From Deltaproteobacteria bacterium (GTDB taxonomy: Bacteria > JAGRBM01 > JAHCIT01), in the NCBI GenBank assembly GCA_026129095.1, contig JAHCIT010000022.1, forward strand, positions 1 to 6,376: a stretch of DNA of 6,376 bases, written 5' to 3'. How positions within the stretch are numbered: position 1 is the stretch's first letter; each line of letters opens with the position of its first letter. A program made the translations under genes and the position numbers. Shown in pieces: positions 1-5,982 of the stretch. The notes below the pieces were generated by a model. It did no database searches, was not told the DNA's origin, and worked only from the letters and a program-made list of their open reading frames with translations.

Positions 1-2
1 GG

Positions 3-362
3 GCGCTTTCCGGCCTGGGCTCCCTGCCGGTTGAGCCGCTGCTCCGCCTCGGGGACGGCACGGCGGCGAGTCTGGCGGGCCGTATCTTCGGCCTGCAGCA
101 GAAGGTGCACCGGGCGCTTGGGGCGCTGGAGTCGCTGGAGAAGACGCACCTTCTCACGCTGAGGAAGGCCCGGGAGATGCTGAAAGCCCAGGGGAAGGAC
201 GGCATCGTGCGCGACCTCGACGGCGTCATCGCCCAAAACGAGGCGGACAGCCTGACGGGAATGGGGGCCGATCCGTCGATCCTCATCCTGGCGGGCCTGG
301 GAGTCTGGGCCGGGTGGAAGCTGTGGAACTGGCTGAAGAACCGGAGGGCCGCCGATGCCTGA
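3..362 (+). CDS. Partial protein with C-terminal membrane anchor (5' end outside window)
   Basis: The reading frame is open from the first complete codon at position 3 to the TGA at 360-362, giving 119 visible residues, so the true start lies upstream. An internal GTG at 105 has no convincing ribosome site and is probably not the start. The visible chain is mostly helix-forming: a Leu/Ala-rich stretch, then a charged helix with heptad-like spacing (residues about 31-82). It ends in a single hydrophobic segment (about 92-109) followed by an aromatic and basic tail (GWKLWNWLKNRR). That arrangement suggests a tail-anchored membrane protein. In this context it could be an internal-membrane or minor virion protein. 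I do not recognise a family. It overlaps the next gene by 8 bases, so the two are probably translated together. Confidence 0.75.
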   Translation, partial: ALSGLGSLPVEPLLRLGDGTAASLAGRIFGLQQKVHRALGALESLEKTHLLTLRKAREMLKAQGKDGIVRDLDGVIAQNEADSLTGMGADPSILILAGLGVWAGWKLWNWLKNRRAADA

Positions 363-927
363 GGTTTATCCCGTCATCGAAGAGGGAATTAACGCCGGGA
401 GAATGAATCCGGCTCCGGAAGCCGTGCCGGAAAGCGTGCCAGAAGTTTCGCCGGCCGCCCCCGCGCCCCGCAAGAGTGCAAGCGAGCTGTTTCTCATCGG
501 CATCCTGCGCGGGCTTGTTTATGTGGACGCCCGCAGGCGACGCGTGGGCTTCCAGCCAAAGGAGACGATCCTCCTGTGCGGGGACGGGGATAAACGCCTT
601 GTGTTCTGCTACGGGGCGAGAGGCACAAGGGCGCAGGAGATGAGCCGCGTGATCCTCGGCCACCACGAGGAGTTCAATGGCTTCAGATGCCAGCGGGTCT
701 TGAGCGCCGTGCATGCGGCCAGGACCGGTGCGTGCAGGCTCCTCGGCGACCTTGTGGAGATCGTCTACTGGTCGGACAAGTGCATCGACGGCGAGTCGTG
801 CAAGTCGCCCTCCAACTACCACCACCTGTTCGAACCGGAGTTTCCGCAGCTCTATGCCGCTCCCGGCAGGCATCTTCTTGCCGGAGGAGGCTCGTACAAA
901 CTGACCCGCCGCGGCATCGTTGGATGA
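355..927 (+). CDS. Unrecognised 190-residue cysteine-containing protein
   Basis: The ATG at 355 is preceded by GGAGG at 343-347 with 7-base spacing, and it overlaps the previous stop by 8 bases. Residues 19-38 are Pro/Ala/Glu-rich and probably disordered. From about residue 44 a compact mixed domain follows, beginning with a moderately hydrophobic stretch (LFLIGILRGLVYV) that is too broken by charge to call a membrane span with confidence. Six cysteines are present (75, 85, 112, 127, 143, 149). The pair C143 and C149 is followed by H156 and H157, which could be a metal site but may be chance. The C-terminal part contains the segments VEIVYWSDK and AGGGSYKLTRRGIVG, which look like strands closing a small domain. 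I recognise no family, and function is unknown. Its position inside the structural cluster suggests a virion or assembly role; this is inference only. Confidence 0.8.
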   Translation: MPEVYPVIEEGINAGRMNPAPEAVPESVPEVSPAAPAPRKSASELFLIGILRGLVYVDARRRRVGFQPKETILLCGDGDKRLVFCYGARGTRAQEMSRVILGHHEEFNGFRCQRVLSAVHAARTGACRLLGDLVEIVYWSDKCIDGESCKSPSNYHHLFEPEFPQLYAAPGRHLLAGGGSYKLTRRGIVG

Positions 928-940
928 AGCGGGGAAAAAC

Positions 941-946
941 GGAGAA
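941..946 (+). promoter_or_regulatory. Ribosome binding site selecting the ATG at 953
   Basis: GGAGAA sits 6 bases before the ATG at 953 when measured from its end. The same frame could also start at a TTG at 920, which would overlap the previous gene, but that TTG has no comparable purine-rich site upstream. The ATG is therefore preferred. Confidence 0.6.
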
Positions 947-952
947 ACGACG

Positions 953-2095
953 ATGGCAGCAAAGACGAGAAAAAACCCGCTCATCGGGAGCGTGATCGCC
1001 AACCCCGCGCTGTTCGCCAAAAAACTTCAGCCTGGGCAGAAGATGTATTTCAACATCGGCCGCAGCTCGAAGGCCTACCGGAGCGACAAGCGGCCGCAGT
1101 ATATCGTGATCGAGGGGCCGCCGGCCGCGGCGGCGCGTCCGGCTGTTCGACAGCCCGTTCGCCAGGCTGGCCGCCAGGTTGTTCGACCGGCGGCAAGAAG
1201 GCGGGTGGCGCGGCCCGCCAGCGCCGCCGGTCCAGCCGGCATGGGGGCCACGGCAGCAGTGCCCGCGGCTCCGCCCCCCGCCGCCGCGCCTTATACCGCC
1301 GCGTCCCACACCAGCGGCCCAGCGCCGAAGAAAGCGGCCGCGAGGCACCGGCGCCGGAAGGCGGGAAAAATGCCGGTGTTTCCTCCCTTCACACCGCCCT
1401 CGCAGCAGGTGCGGGAGAATCCGTCGCTGTTCGGCGGCGGCCGGAGCGCGGCCGGCGACATCGCCACGCTGATCGCCCAGGCGATCGGGGCATTCGTGGT
1501 CCTGGGGCTTGGCATCCCGCTCGTCAAGCGCGTGATGCTGAACGTGCTCAAGAAGCCGGAGACCGGGGCCGGCGGCAGCCCGTCGATCGCGTCGCATGCC
1601 GCGCAGCTGGGTCTTTCGGCGGCGGCGTTCGCGGCGGCCGAGAAGACCATCCGGGACGGGCGGCTCAAAACGCTCGTCCAGGGGACGGCCGTCATCACGG
1701 CGGCGGCCCCGCTCATCAACCATCTGATCGAGAAGATGCGGCCGGGTTCGGCCCTGAGACTCCTCGGGGACGCCGGCCCGGTCCGCCTCAGTTTCGACGT
1801 GGAACCGCAGGCCCTGGACGCCGCGCTCGCGAGCGACCTGGAGGACCTGGACAGCAGCCCCGCCATCGACCGGCTACTGACGGAAAAGGCGGCGCTGCCG
1901 GTGCCTGAATTCGCACAGACCGCGGAAGCCTCGCCGGTTCCCGCACTAGCGCCGGGCGCAAGGCCGGAGGCCGCCAGCGGCGGGGAGGCTCTTGGCATGC
2001 AGTCCGGCCCCGGCGAGCCGCTTTTCCCGAGTCTCGGCAACCTCATCGACCCCGATGACTTCACGCTCCATTTCGGAGCCCTTCACATCAACTAA
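953..2095 (+). CDS. Basic, Pro/Ala-rich protein with two hydrophobic segments; candidate internal virion membrane protein
   Basis: From the ATG at 953 the product has 380 residues. Residues 1-55 form a small basic domain (QKMYFNIGRSSKAYR, PQYIVIEG). Residues about 56-140 are almost entirely Ala, Pro, Arg, Val and Gln with clusters such as ARRRVARPAS and RHRRRKAGK; this part is disordered and strongly positive. A hydrophobic segment at about 171-192 and a second at about 240-258 could span or lie in a membrane. The tail (about 285-380) is acidic and Pro-rich and ends in DDFTLHFGALHIN. A short motif recurs: ANPALF at 16-21 and ENPSLF at 155-160. A positive arm next to membrane segments would suit a protein linking viral membrane and genome, but this is inference. 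No family is recognised. The Ala/Arg richness partly reflects GC pressure. A 27-base gap separates it from the next gene. Confidence 0.8.
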   Translation: MAAKTRKNPLIGSVIANPALFAKKLQPGQKMYFNIGRSSKAYRSDKRPQYIVIEGPPAAAARPAVRQPVRQAGRQVVRPAARRRVARPASAAGPAGMGATAAVPAAPPPAAAPYTAASHTSGPAPKKAAARHRRRKAGKMPVFPPFTPPSQQVRENPSLFGGGRSAAGDIATLIAQAIGAFVVLGLGIPLVKRVMLNVLKKPETGAGGSPSIASHAAQLGLSAAAFAAAEKTIRDGRLKTLVQGTAVITAAAPLINHLIEKMRPGSALRLLGDAGPVRLSFDVEPQALDAALASDLEDLDSSPAIDRLLTEKAALPVPEFAQTAEASPVPALAPGARPEAASGGEALGMQSGPGEPLFPSLGNLIDPDDFTLHFGALHIN

Positions 2096-2122
2096 TCCCA
2101 CAGGAAAAGGACAAAGACAGCC

Positions 2123-2956
2123 ATGCAGACGACAAACGACAACCAGCAGATTTACGGCGCCCTCTCCGGCCTCTACGGCGAGGAGGGAATGCGCGAGATC
2201 GAGACCGAACTGGGCCAGCTCTCGGCCCCGGACCAGCACAAGGCGGCCCGCCAGCTCGTCCGCCAGGGGCGGCTGATGCGCCACGCGGCCCGGCAGGCGG
2301 TGAAAACGCCGCCCGCCGTGAAGGCGGCCTTCGACGAGGACGCCGTGATCCGGCAGTGGGCGCAGCGGAAGAACATCCCCTACGAGCGGCTGAAGATCGA
2401 GCACGTGCGGTGGTTCCATCGCCGGTACATCGATATCGGCACGGTGGCGGCGCTGGCAAGCGGACGCCATGCGTTCTTCAGCGAGGTGCCCAAACCCGGT
2501 GCCCATGACACGAATTTCGACATGTGGGGCGAGTGGCCGCAGACGACGCTTGTCCTGCTCCGGGGGATCATGGCCCAGGTGCTCGTGCACAGCCTCGGCG
2601 CCACGGTGGACCGCTCGGCCAACACCTACCTGCCGATGGTCCAGCGGTTCCTGCACCACGCGACCATCTCGTACAAGGTGGACCAGACGACGACGGTTAC
2701 GCAGCTCGTCAAGAACCTGCCCCCGGCGGGCGGCGCCAACATCGTCGGCATCCGGGACGAGTCGAACGGCTATCCGGAGGCCTCGAACCTGCGGACCTTC
2801 CGGCGCCCGATCATCATCGAGGGCGGCATCCAGTACCTGATCGAGATGAACGTCGACACGGCGGCGTTCCTCGCGTCGGGGAACCCGGTTTATCCCGACT
2901 GCACGCTCGACACGATCCTGGAGCTCGATGCCACCTGGATCCGGCAGGCGGGCTAG
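2123..2956 (+). CDS. Candidate major capsid protein (jelly-roll type)
   Basis: The product has 277 residues. The ATG at 2123 follows a purine-rich AGGAAAAGGA (2102-2111), with a rather long 11-base spacing. Residues 1-92 are charged and helical. From about 95 the chain becomes beta-rich. It contains FFSEVPKPG and a TNFDMWGEWP block (about 130-139), then alternating hydrophobic strands. It closes with NGYPEASNLRTFRRPIIIEG, a Y/I-rich strand, and a final ILELDATWIR strand. The order (strand, TNF-type loop, long insertion, a P-I-I-I strand, terminal strand) resembles jelly-roll capsid proteins of tailless viruses; this is pattern recognition, not a family match. No signal peptide or membrane span is seen. 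It is the only gene here flanked on both sides by non-coding gaps, with a large hairpin just downstream, as would suit a product made in large amounts. It could instead be another structural protein. Confidence 0.6.
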   Translation: MQTTNDNQQIYGALSGLYGEEGMREIETELGQLSAPDQHKAARQLVRQGRLMRHAARQAVKTPPAVKAAFDEDAVIRQWAQRKNIPYERLKIEHVRWFHRRYIDIGTVAALASGRHAFFSEVPKPGAHDTNFDMWGEWPQTTLVLLRGIMAQVLVHSLGATVDRSANTYLPMVQRFLHHATISYKVDQTTTVTQLVKNLPPAGGANIVGIRDESNGYPEASNLRTFRRPIIIEGGIQYLIEMNVDTAAFLASGNPVYPDCTLDTILELDATWIRQAG

Positions 2957-2994
2957 GGAAAAGGCCTTCACAAACGGGGCGATCGTTCCAGTTT

Positions 2995-3069
2995 GCCGGG
3001 CCGGACGGCGGGCCAGTGATAAGAGCCGGCCGCTTATGGATAAGCAGCGGCCTGCCGTCCGGTCCCGGC
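2995..3069 (+). other. Long GC-rich hairpin in the intergenic gap
   Basis: Bases 2995-3014 pair with 3049-3069 to form a 20-bp stem (19 Watson-Crick pairs and one G-T/U wobble, 3010 with 3053) interrupted only by one bulged T at 3063. The loop is 34 bases. It fills the middle of the 137-base gap after the candidate capsid gene. No run of T follows, so it is not a standard intrinsic terminator. It may protect the 3' end of the upstream mRNA, reduce read-through, or act at the DNA level (origin or packaging structure). The pairing is seen directly; the role is inference. Confidence 0.75.
3018..3045 (+). repeat. GATAAG direct repeat with competing inverted copy inside the hairpin loop
   Basis: GATAAG occurs at 3018-3023 and again at 3039-3044. 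Between them CTTAT (3033-3037) can pair with ATAAG of either copy. With the right copy it forms GCTTAT-GG-ATAAGC (3032-3045), whose 2-base spacer is too tight for RNA but makes a near-perfect DNA palindrome. With the left copy the loop is 9 bases. This could be a protein binding site or an alternative-fold element. The repeats are short, so chance is possible. Confidence 0.45.
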
Positions 3070-3082
3070 CCTTCCTTGAAGC

Positions 3083-3088
3083 AGGGAG
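3083..3088 (+). promoter_or_regulatory. Ribosome binding site for the gene at 3094
   Basis: AGGGAG lies 5 bases before the ATG at 3094. It decides the start, because the frame is open far upstream (through the hairpin and into the previous gene), with a GTG at 3016 and a TTG at 3076 as weaker in-frame alternatives. Confidence 0.65.
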
Positions 3089-3093
3089 CACAG

Positions 3094-3570
3094 ATGGAAA
3101 CCGTGCGTGAATACCCCAGATGGTTCATGGCCGAATACGAGCGGATCGTCGCCCGCTATCCGGCCCGACGGATCATCGAGCCCGCTTTTCATCCGGCGGT
3201 TTTCACAGGCTCCCCGGCCGCATTTGCCGCCGGTTCGGACCACTCGGTAACGGTGGCGATCCCGCAGAAGGAAATATTCGTCTTCTTCGGCTTCCGCTAC
3301 GCGGCCGTCAACATGGAAAAGCTTCTCCAGTATCCGTTCCGGATGCGGGTGAGCGATCCGAGCCGCCAGGAGGCGCTCATTCCGTCGTTCGTCTTCGCGC
3401 CGAGCGTCTGCTCGACGGCGGCCCACTGGACGCCGATGTTCGTGCCGGTGGAGTTTCCGGGCGGCAGCGTCGTCCGGATCGACATCAGAATGTCCGAGGC
3501 GCTGCCGGGCGGGCAGGAGTACGTGCCCGAGATCGTGCTGTGCGGCCTGTCGCTCAAGGAACCGGCATGA
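3094..3570 (+). CDS. Small beta-rich protein, candidate single jelly-roll capsid or vertex protein
   Basis: The product has 158 residues and starts at an ATG with a good AGGGAG site. After a short helical N-terminus (1-25) the chain is beta-rich: SVTVAIPQKEIFVFFGFRY (51-69), PFRMRVSD (81-88), PSFVFAPS, then MFVPVEFPGGSVVRIDIRM (115-133) and a closing VPEIVLCGLSL (144-154). The last part, a Pro-rich turn, then G-x-x-(V/I)-x-(I/V), then a final strand with L-x-G, is the pattern often seen near the end of viral jelly-roll domains. Some tailless membrane-containing viruses (P23-77, SH1) build the shell from two small jelly-roll proteins; this gene and the one before it could be such a pair, but a vertex or decoration protein is equally possible. 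It shares a 4-base ATGA overlap with the next gene, so the two are probably translationally coupled. Confidence 0.6.
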   Translation: METVREYPRWFMAEYERIVARYPARRIIEPAFHPAVFTGSPAAFAAGSDHSVTVAIPQKEIFVFFGFRYAAVNMEKLLQYPFRMRVSDPSRQEALIPSFVFAPSVCSTAAHWTPMFVPVEFPGGSVVRIDIRMSEALPGGQEYVPEIVLCGLSLKEPA

Positions 3571-4355
3571 ACATCGCCGTCCTGGACTTCTCGAACCCCA
3601 CCGGGTCTTCACGAAAGATCACCAGATCGGTCTATTTCATCCGGGACACGGTGGTCGTCCGGGTCTGCCCGGAGCCCATCCAGCCCCTGAACGCGCTGGA
3701 CGATTTCCGCCTCGACGACGTGACGGCGGGCGGACGGCAGGTGCTGACGCAGCGGGTGTCGGGCTTGAGGTGCCTCGGTCCGGGGCCCCATGCCCTTTCG
3801 GTACATATTCCGGTCCGGGGCGGCCGGTCGCTGGAGATCGTATCGACGGTGATGCCGGGACGGTTTGTGCAAATCATGGTCGCCTGGCGGGGCGCCACTC
3901 TCAAGGACGACTTCAGCCGCGAGACGTTCTTTTACACCGACTCCTTCGAGGACATCCATGCCGCCGACGGGCGCGCCCGGTTCGTTTTCCAGAACCGCTA
4001 CCGGTGGGAGGGGCTCGCCCTTGCTGGTTACGCCGGGGACTCCCGCCGGACCTGGCAGTCGGCACTTTATCCTTACGCCCAGGAACCGGCCGTCCGGCTT
4101 GGGGGGAACTTCGCCTCCGCCTCGCACTTCCAGACGTCCGACCTCCCCTTGAGGCTCAATTGCCATCCCGAGGAGTGGGCGACGCCCTACCTTCTCCAGA
4201 CCAGCGTTGCCTGGCAGTTTCCATTCGGCCGGTTCCCCGTACCGGTCGTCTGCGAGGCGGGTACGGCCGTCGACGCCCGTTTTTCGCTCTTCGATTACGG
4301 CATTCTCAGCGATCCGCACTCGCTCGTGACGGTCGGGGAGCACCTCCTGTCATGA
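3567..4355 (+). CDS. Unrecognised 262-residue beta-rich protein, putative structural protein
   Basis: The ATG at 3567 overlaps the preceding stop (ATGA), with AAGGA at 3556-3560 as ribosome site. The chain has no membrane segment or signal peptide and alternates short hydrophobic strands with turns. It opens with ITRSVYFIRDTVVVRVCPEP (18-37), continues with ALSVHIPV and RFVQIMVAWRG (99-109), then a segment rich in aromatic residues (FFYTDSFEDI, 121-130), and ARFVFQNRYRWEGLALAGYAG (137-157). The C-terminal third contains VAWQFPFGRFPVPVVCEAG and a final VTVGEHLLS. This all-beta composition, together with its place between two other beta-rich proteins, suggests a minor capsid, penton or spike component. 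I recognise no family, and the sequence alone does not define domain boundaries. It ends in a 4-base overlap with the next gene. Confidence 0.75.
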   Translation: MNIAVLDFSNPTGSSRKITRSVYFIRDTVVVRVCPEPIQPLNALDDFRLDDVTAGGRQVLTQRVSGLRCLGPGPHALSVHIPVRGGRSLEIVSTVMPGRFVQIMVAWRGATLKDDFSRETFFYTDSFEDIHAADGRARFVFQNRYRWEGLALAGYAGDSRRTWQSALYPYAQEPAVRLGGNFASASHFQTSDLPLRLNCHPEEWATPYLLQTSVAWQFPFGRFPVPVVCEAGTAVDARFSLFDYGILSDPHSLVTVGEHLLS

Positions 4356-5314
4356 GCATACTGGCCGAATTCGGCGACCGGCTGGCGAGCCGCTTCAGCG
4401 CCCTTGTGCCTGCCTGGCGCCTGCTGCGGAACCTGGACAGCGAATTCATGTCCGGGCTCGCAAGCCTCGATCTCCTGGACGGTGAGCGGGAGCAATTCCT
4501 GGAGTTCACGGTCCCGCGCGACTGCTACCTCCTCCTGCACGGCATCGACATCGACGCCGCGTTCAGCCCGAAGAAGGCCCTCAGGCTCGACATCTACGCC
4601 GGGAAGGACGCGCTGCTTCCGTCCAGGCAGGGCTTCGCCGGTCCGTCCGGGTTCCTCGGATATCACCTCTATCCCGGCGGCACGCGAAAACAGACGATTC
4701 CGTTCCATCGCGTGCTGGCGCCGGAAACCCGGATCAGGATTTTCGCAACCCGCGGCGACCCCTGGCAGATGGCCGGAACCCCCGGCCATCCCGAAGAACC
4801 GCAAGCCCTCCATGACGATCGCGGCCACGACAGCGACGTCTTCGGGGCGTTCCAGAACCCCTTGCTGCTGATCGACTGGTCACCGGACATCCCGGTGTCA
4901 ACGCTGTGGTCCGGGCCGACGGAAATATCGGCCGTGGCGAAGGCCACGGGCCGGATCACCGTCTGGTGCGATCTCACCCTGTCGGCGCCGAATGCGGATG
5001 TGAACACGTGGGTGGAGATCCGGGACGCGGCCAGCCCCTCGCGCCTTGTCATGCCGGAGCGGCCGGTCGCCACGAACGTGTCGAACGCTCACTCGCGGGA
5101 GCGGACGCTCGCCGTAACGCCGGGGGTCGAGTTCGGCCGGTATACCGTCCGGCTGCTCCGGACGGGCGGCCCGGCGGTGAACCTCGAAAAACTGCGGTTT
5201 TTCATCCTAAACGAGGAGGCCGTGAGGGACTGGGAGAACAAGGTCGTCATCAACGCCTCGGTGCGCGGCACCCGGATCCCGCGCGACATCTACAGGACGT
5301 TCGGCGAGCTATGA
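4352..5314 (+). CDS. Two-domain beta-rich protein, putative capsid-associated or spike protein
   Basis: The product has 320 residues. The ATG at 4352 overlaps the previous stop (ATGA) and has GGGGAG at 4335-4340, a long 11-base spacing. After a helical N-terminus (1-40) a first beta-rich domain runs to about 135: FLEFTVPRDCYLLLHGIDID (49-68), LRLDIYAGKDALLPS (77-91) and ETRIRIFATR (125-134). A polar Pro/Gly/His/Asp-rich linker (about 135-163) separates it from a second beta domain (about 168-285) with LLLIDWSPDIPVS, GRITVWCDLTLS and FGRYTVRLLRTG. The C-terminus (NKVVINASVRGTRIPRDIY) is basic. The first domain aligns by eye with the 158-residue protein at 3094. Two beta domains joined by a linker would suit a vertex or receptor-binding protein. 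No family is recognised. Confidence 0.75.
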   Translation: MSILAEFGDRLASRFSALVPAWRLLRNLDSEFMSGLASLDLLDGEREQFLEFTVPRDCYLLLHGIDIDAAFSPKKALRLDIYAGKDALLPSRQGFAGPSGFLGYHLYPGGTRKQTIPFHRVLAPETRIRIFATRGDPWQMAGTPGHPEEPQALHDDRGHDSDVFGAFQNPLLLIDWSPDIPVSTLWSGPTEISAVAKATGRITVWCDLTLSAPNADVNTWVEIRDAASPSRLVMPERPVATNVSNAHSRERTLAVTPGVEFGRYTVRLLRTGGPAVNLEKLRFFILNEEAVRDWENKVVINASVRGTRIPRDIYRTFGEL

Positions 5315-5982
5315 ACAACCAGTTCGACCACCTGATACGAAAATACTCCACGGACATCCCGCCGCGGTTCGTGAAGGGGATGATCCACGTGGAAAGCGCC
5401 TTCAGGCCGGACGCCAAAGGCCCCGGCGGCGAACTGGGTTTGATGCAGTTCCTGCCGTCGACGGCGAAAACGCTCGGCGTCCAGCACGACACGCTAAAGA
5501 ATCCCGAAACGGCCATCCGGTACGGCACACGGTATCTCTCGGAGATAGTTGGTAAATACATCAATCCACACCTCAAAGCTCCCATCGACCCCCTGCTCAA
5601 GGTGAAGCTGGCGCAGTTTGCCTATAACGCCGGCCCCCTGTTCACGGTCAGGCTGCTGAAGCGTTTCGGCAGCGACGTGCTCTCAAACCCCTCGAACTTC
5701 GACCGGATGGTGGAGACGCTTCGCGGCGATCCGGATATCGCACGGCTCGCCCGGCTGACGAAGGAGGCCGATTTTCTCTCGGCCCGCAAGAAGGTGGTCG
5801 AGAAGTACCAGTACTGGGCGGATCGTTATGCGGGGGATTTCCCGCCGTCTCCGGGAGAGCCGCCGAAACCGCCCGTGGCGGCTGCGGCGGCGCTCACGCC
5901 GCCGTTTCCGGGCGGACTTGCGCTTGCGGCGCTCGCGGCGTCCGCGCTCTTGTGGGTTTACCTGAGGAGAAACGGGCCATGA
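5311..5982 (+). CDS. SLT-type lytic transglycosylase with C-terminal membrane anchor
   Basis: This is the clearest call in the window. The 223-residue product carries the goose-lysozyme-like transglycosylase (SLT) signature. The catalytic glutamate is E28 in MIHVESAF, followed by GELGLMQFLPSTA (40-52), the NPETAIRYGTRYL block (64-76) and FAYNAGP (103-109). Enzymes of this family cleave the MurNAc-GlcNAc bond of peptidoglycan with formation of a 1,6-anhydro end. There is no signal peptide. After the catalytic domain comes a Pro-rich linker (about 177-200), then a hydrophobic segment (201-218) and a short basic end (RRNG). The layout, catalytic domain first and membrane anchor last, recalls virion transglycosylase P7 of PRD1, which opens the cell wall during entry. 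A lysis role is also possible. The start is the ATG at 5311 in an ATGA overlap; the frame is open further upstream, but only inside the previous gene. Catalytic assignment is firm; the virion role is inference. Confidence 0.9.
   Translation: MNNQFDHLIRKYSTDIPPRFVKGMIHVESAFRPDAKGPGGELGLMQFLPSTAKTLGVQHDTLKNPETAIRYGTRYLSEIVGKYINPHLKAPIDPLLKVKLAQFAYNAGPLFTVRLLKRFGSDVLSNPSNFDRMVETLRGDPDIARLARLTKEADFLSARKKVVEKYQYWADRYAGDFPPSPGEPPKPPVAAAAALTPPFPGGLALAALAASALLWVYLRRNGP

Noticed and set aside
355-927. Packaging ATPase
   Set aside because: No Walker A motif (GxxxxGKS/T) in this protein or in any other plus-strand product of the window; the segment LLCGDGDKRL does not fit.
683-1723. Minus-strand open frame of 346 codons
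   Set aside because: Low-complexity Arg/Gly-rich product antisense to two plus-strand genes; a shadow of GC-rich coding sequence.
2995-3069. Intrinsic terminator
   Set aside because: The stem is strong but is followed by CCTTCCTTGAAG, with no T-run, and the loop is 34 bases long. Listed as a structural element instead.
1946-3091. Minus-strand open frame of 381 codons spanning the end of one gene, the capsid candidate and the gap
   Set aside because: It runs antisense to well-supported plus-strand genes, is rich in Arg, His and Val as expected of a GC-rich complement, and crosses two gene boundaries. No ribosome site or family pattern supports it.
2957-3093. Promoter in the intergenic gap (TTGCCG at 2993 with GATAAG at 3018)
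   Set aside because: Spacing of 19 bases and poor matches to the -35 and -10 consensus, and both elements lie in or next to the hairpin. Not enough to call.
2524-3570. Longer version of the 158-residue protein, with the frame open back into the capsid gene
   Set aside because: The upstream part overlaps the 277-residue gene out of frame and reads through the hairpin with Gly/Pro/Arg-rich sequence. The ATG at 3094 has the best ribosome site. A start at GTG 3016 cannot be fully excluded.
4932-4949. Small hairpin CCGTGGC-GAAG-GCCACGG
   Set aside because: A 7-bp stem inside a coding region of GC-rich DNA; such pairings are expected by chance, and no regulatory context is seen.
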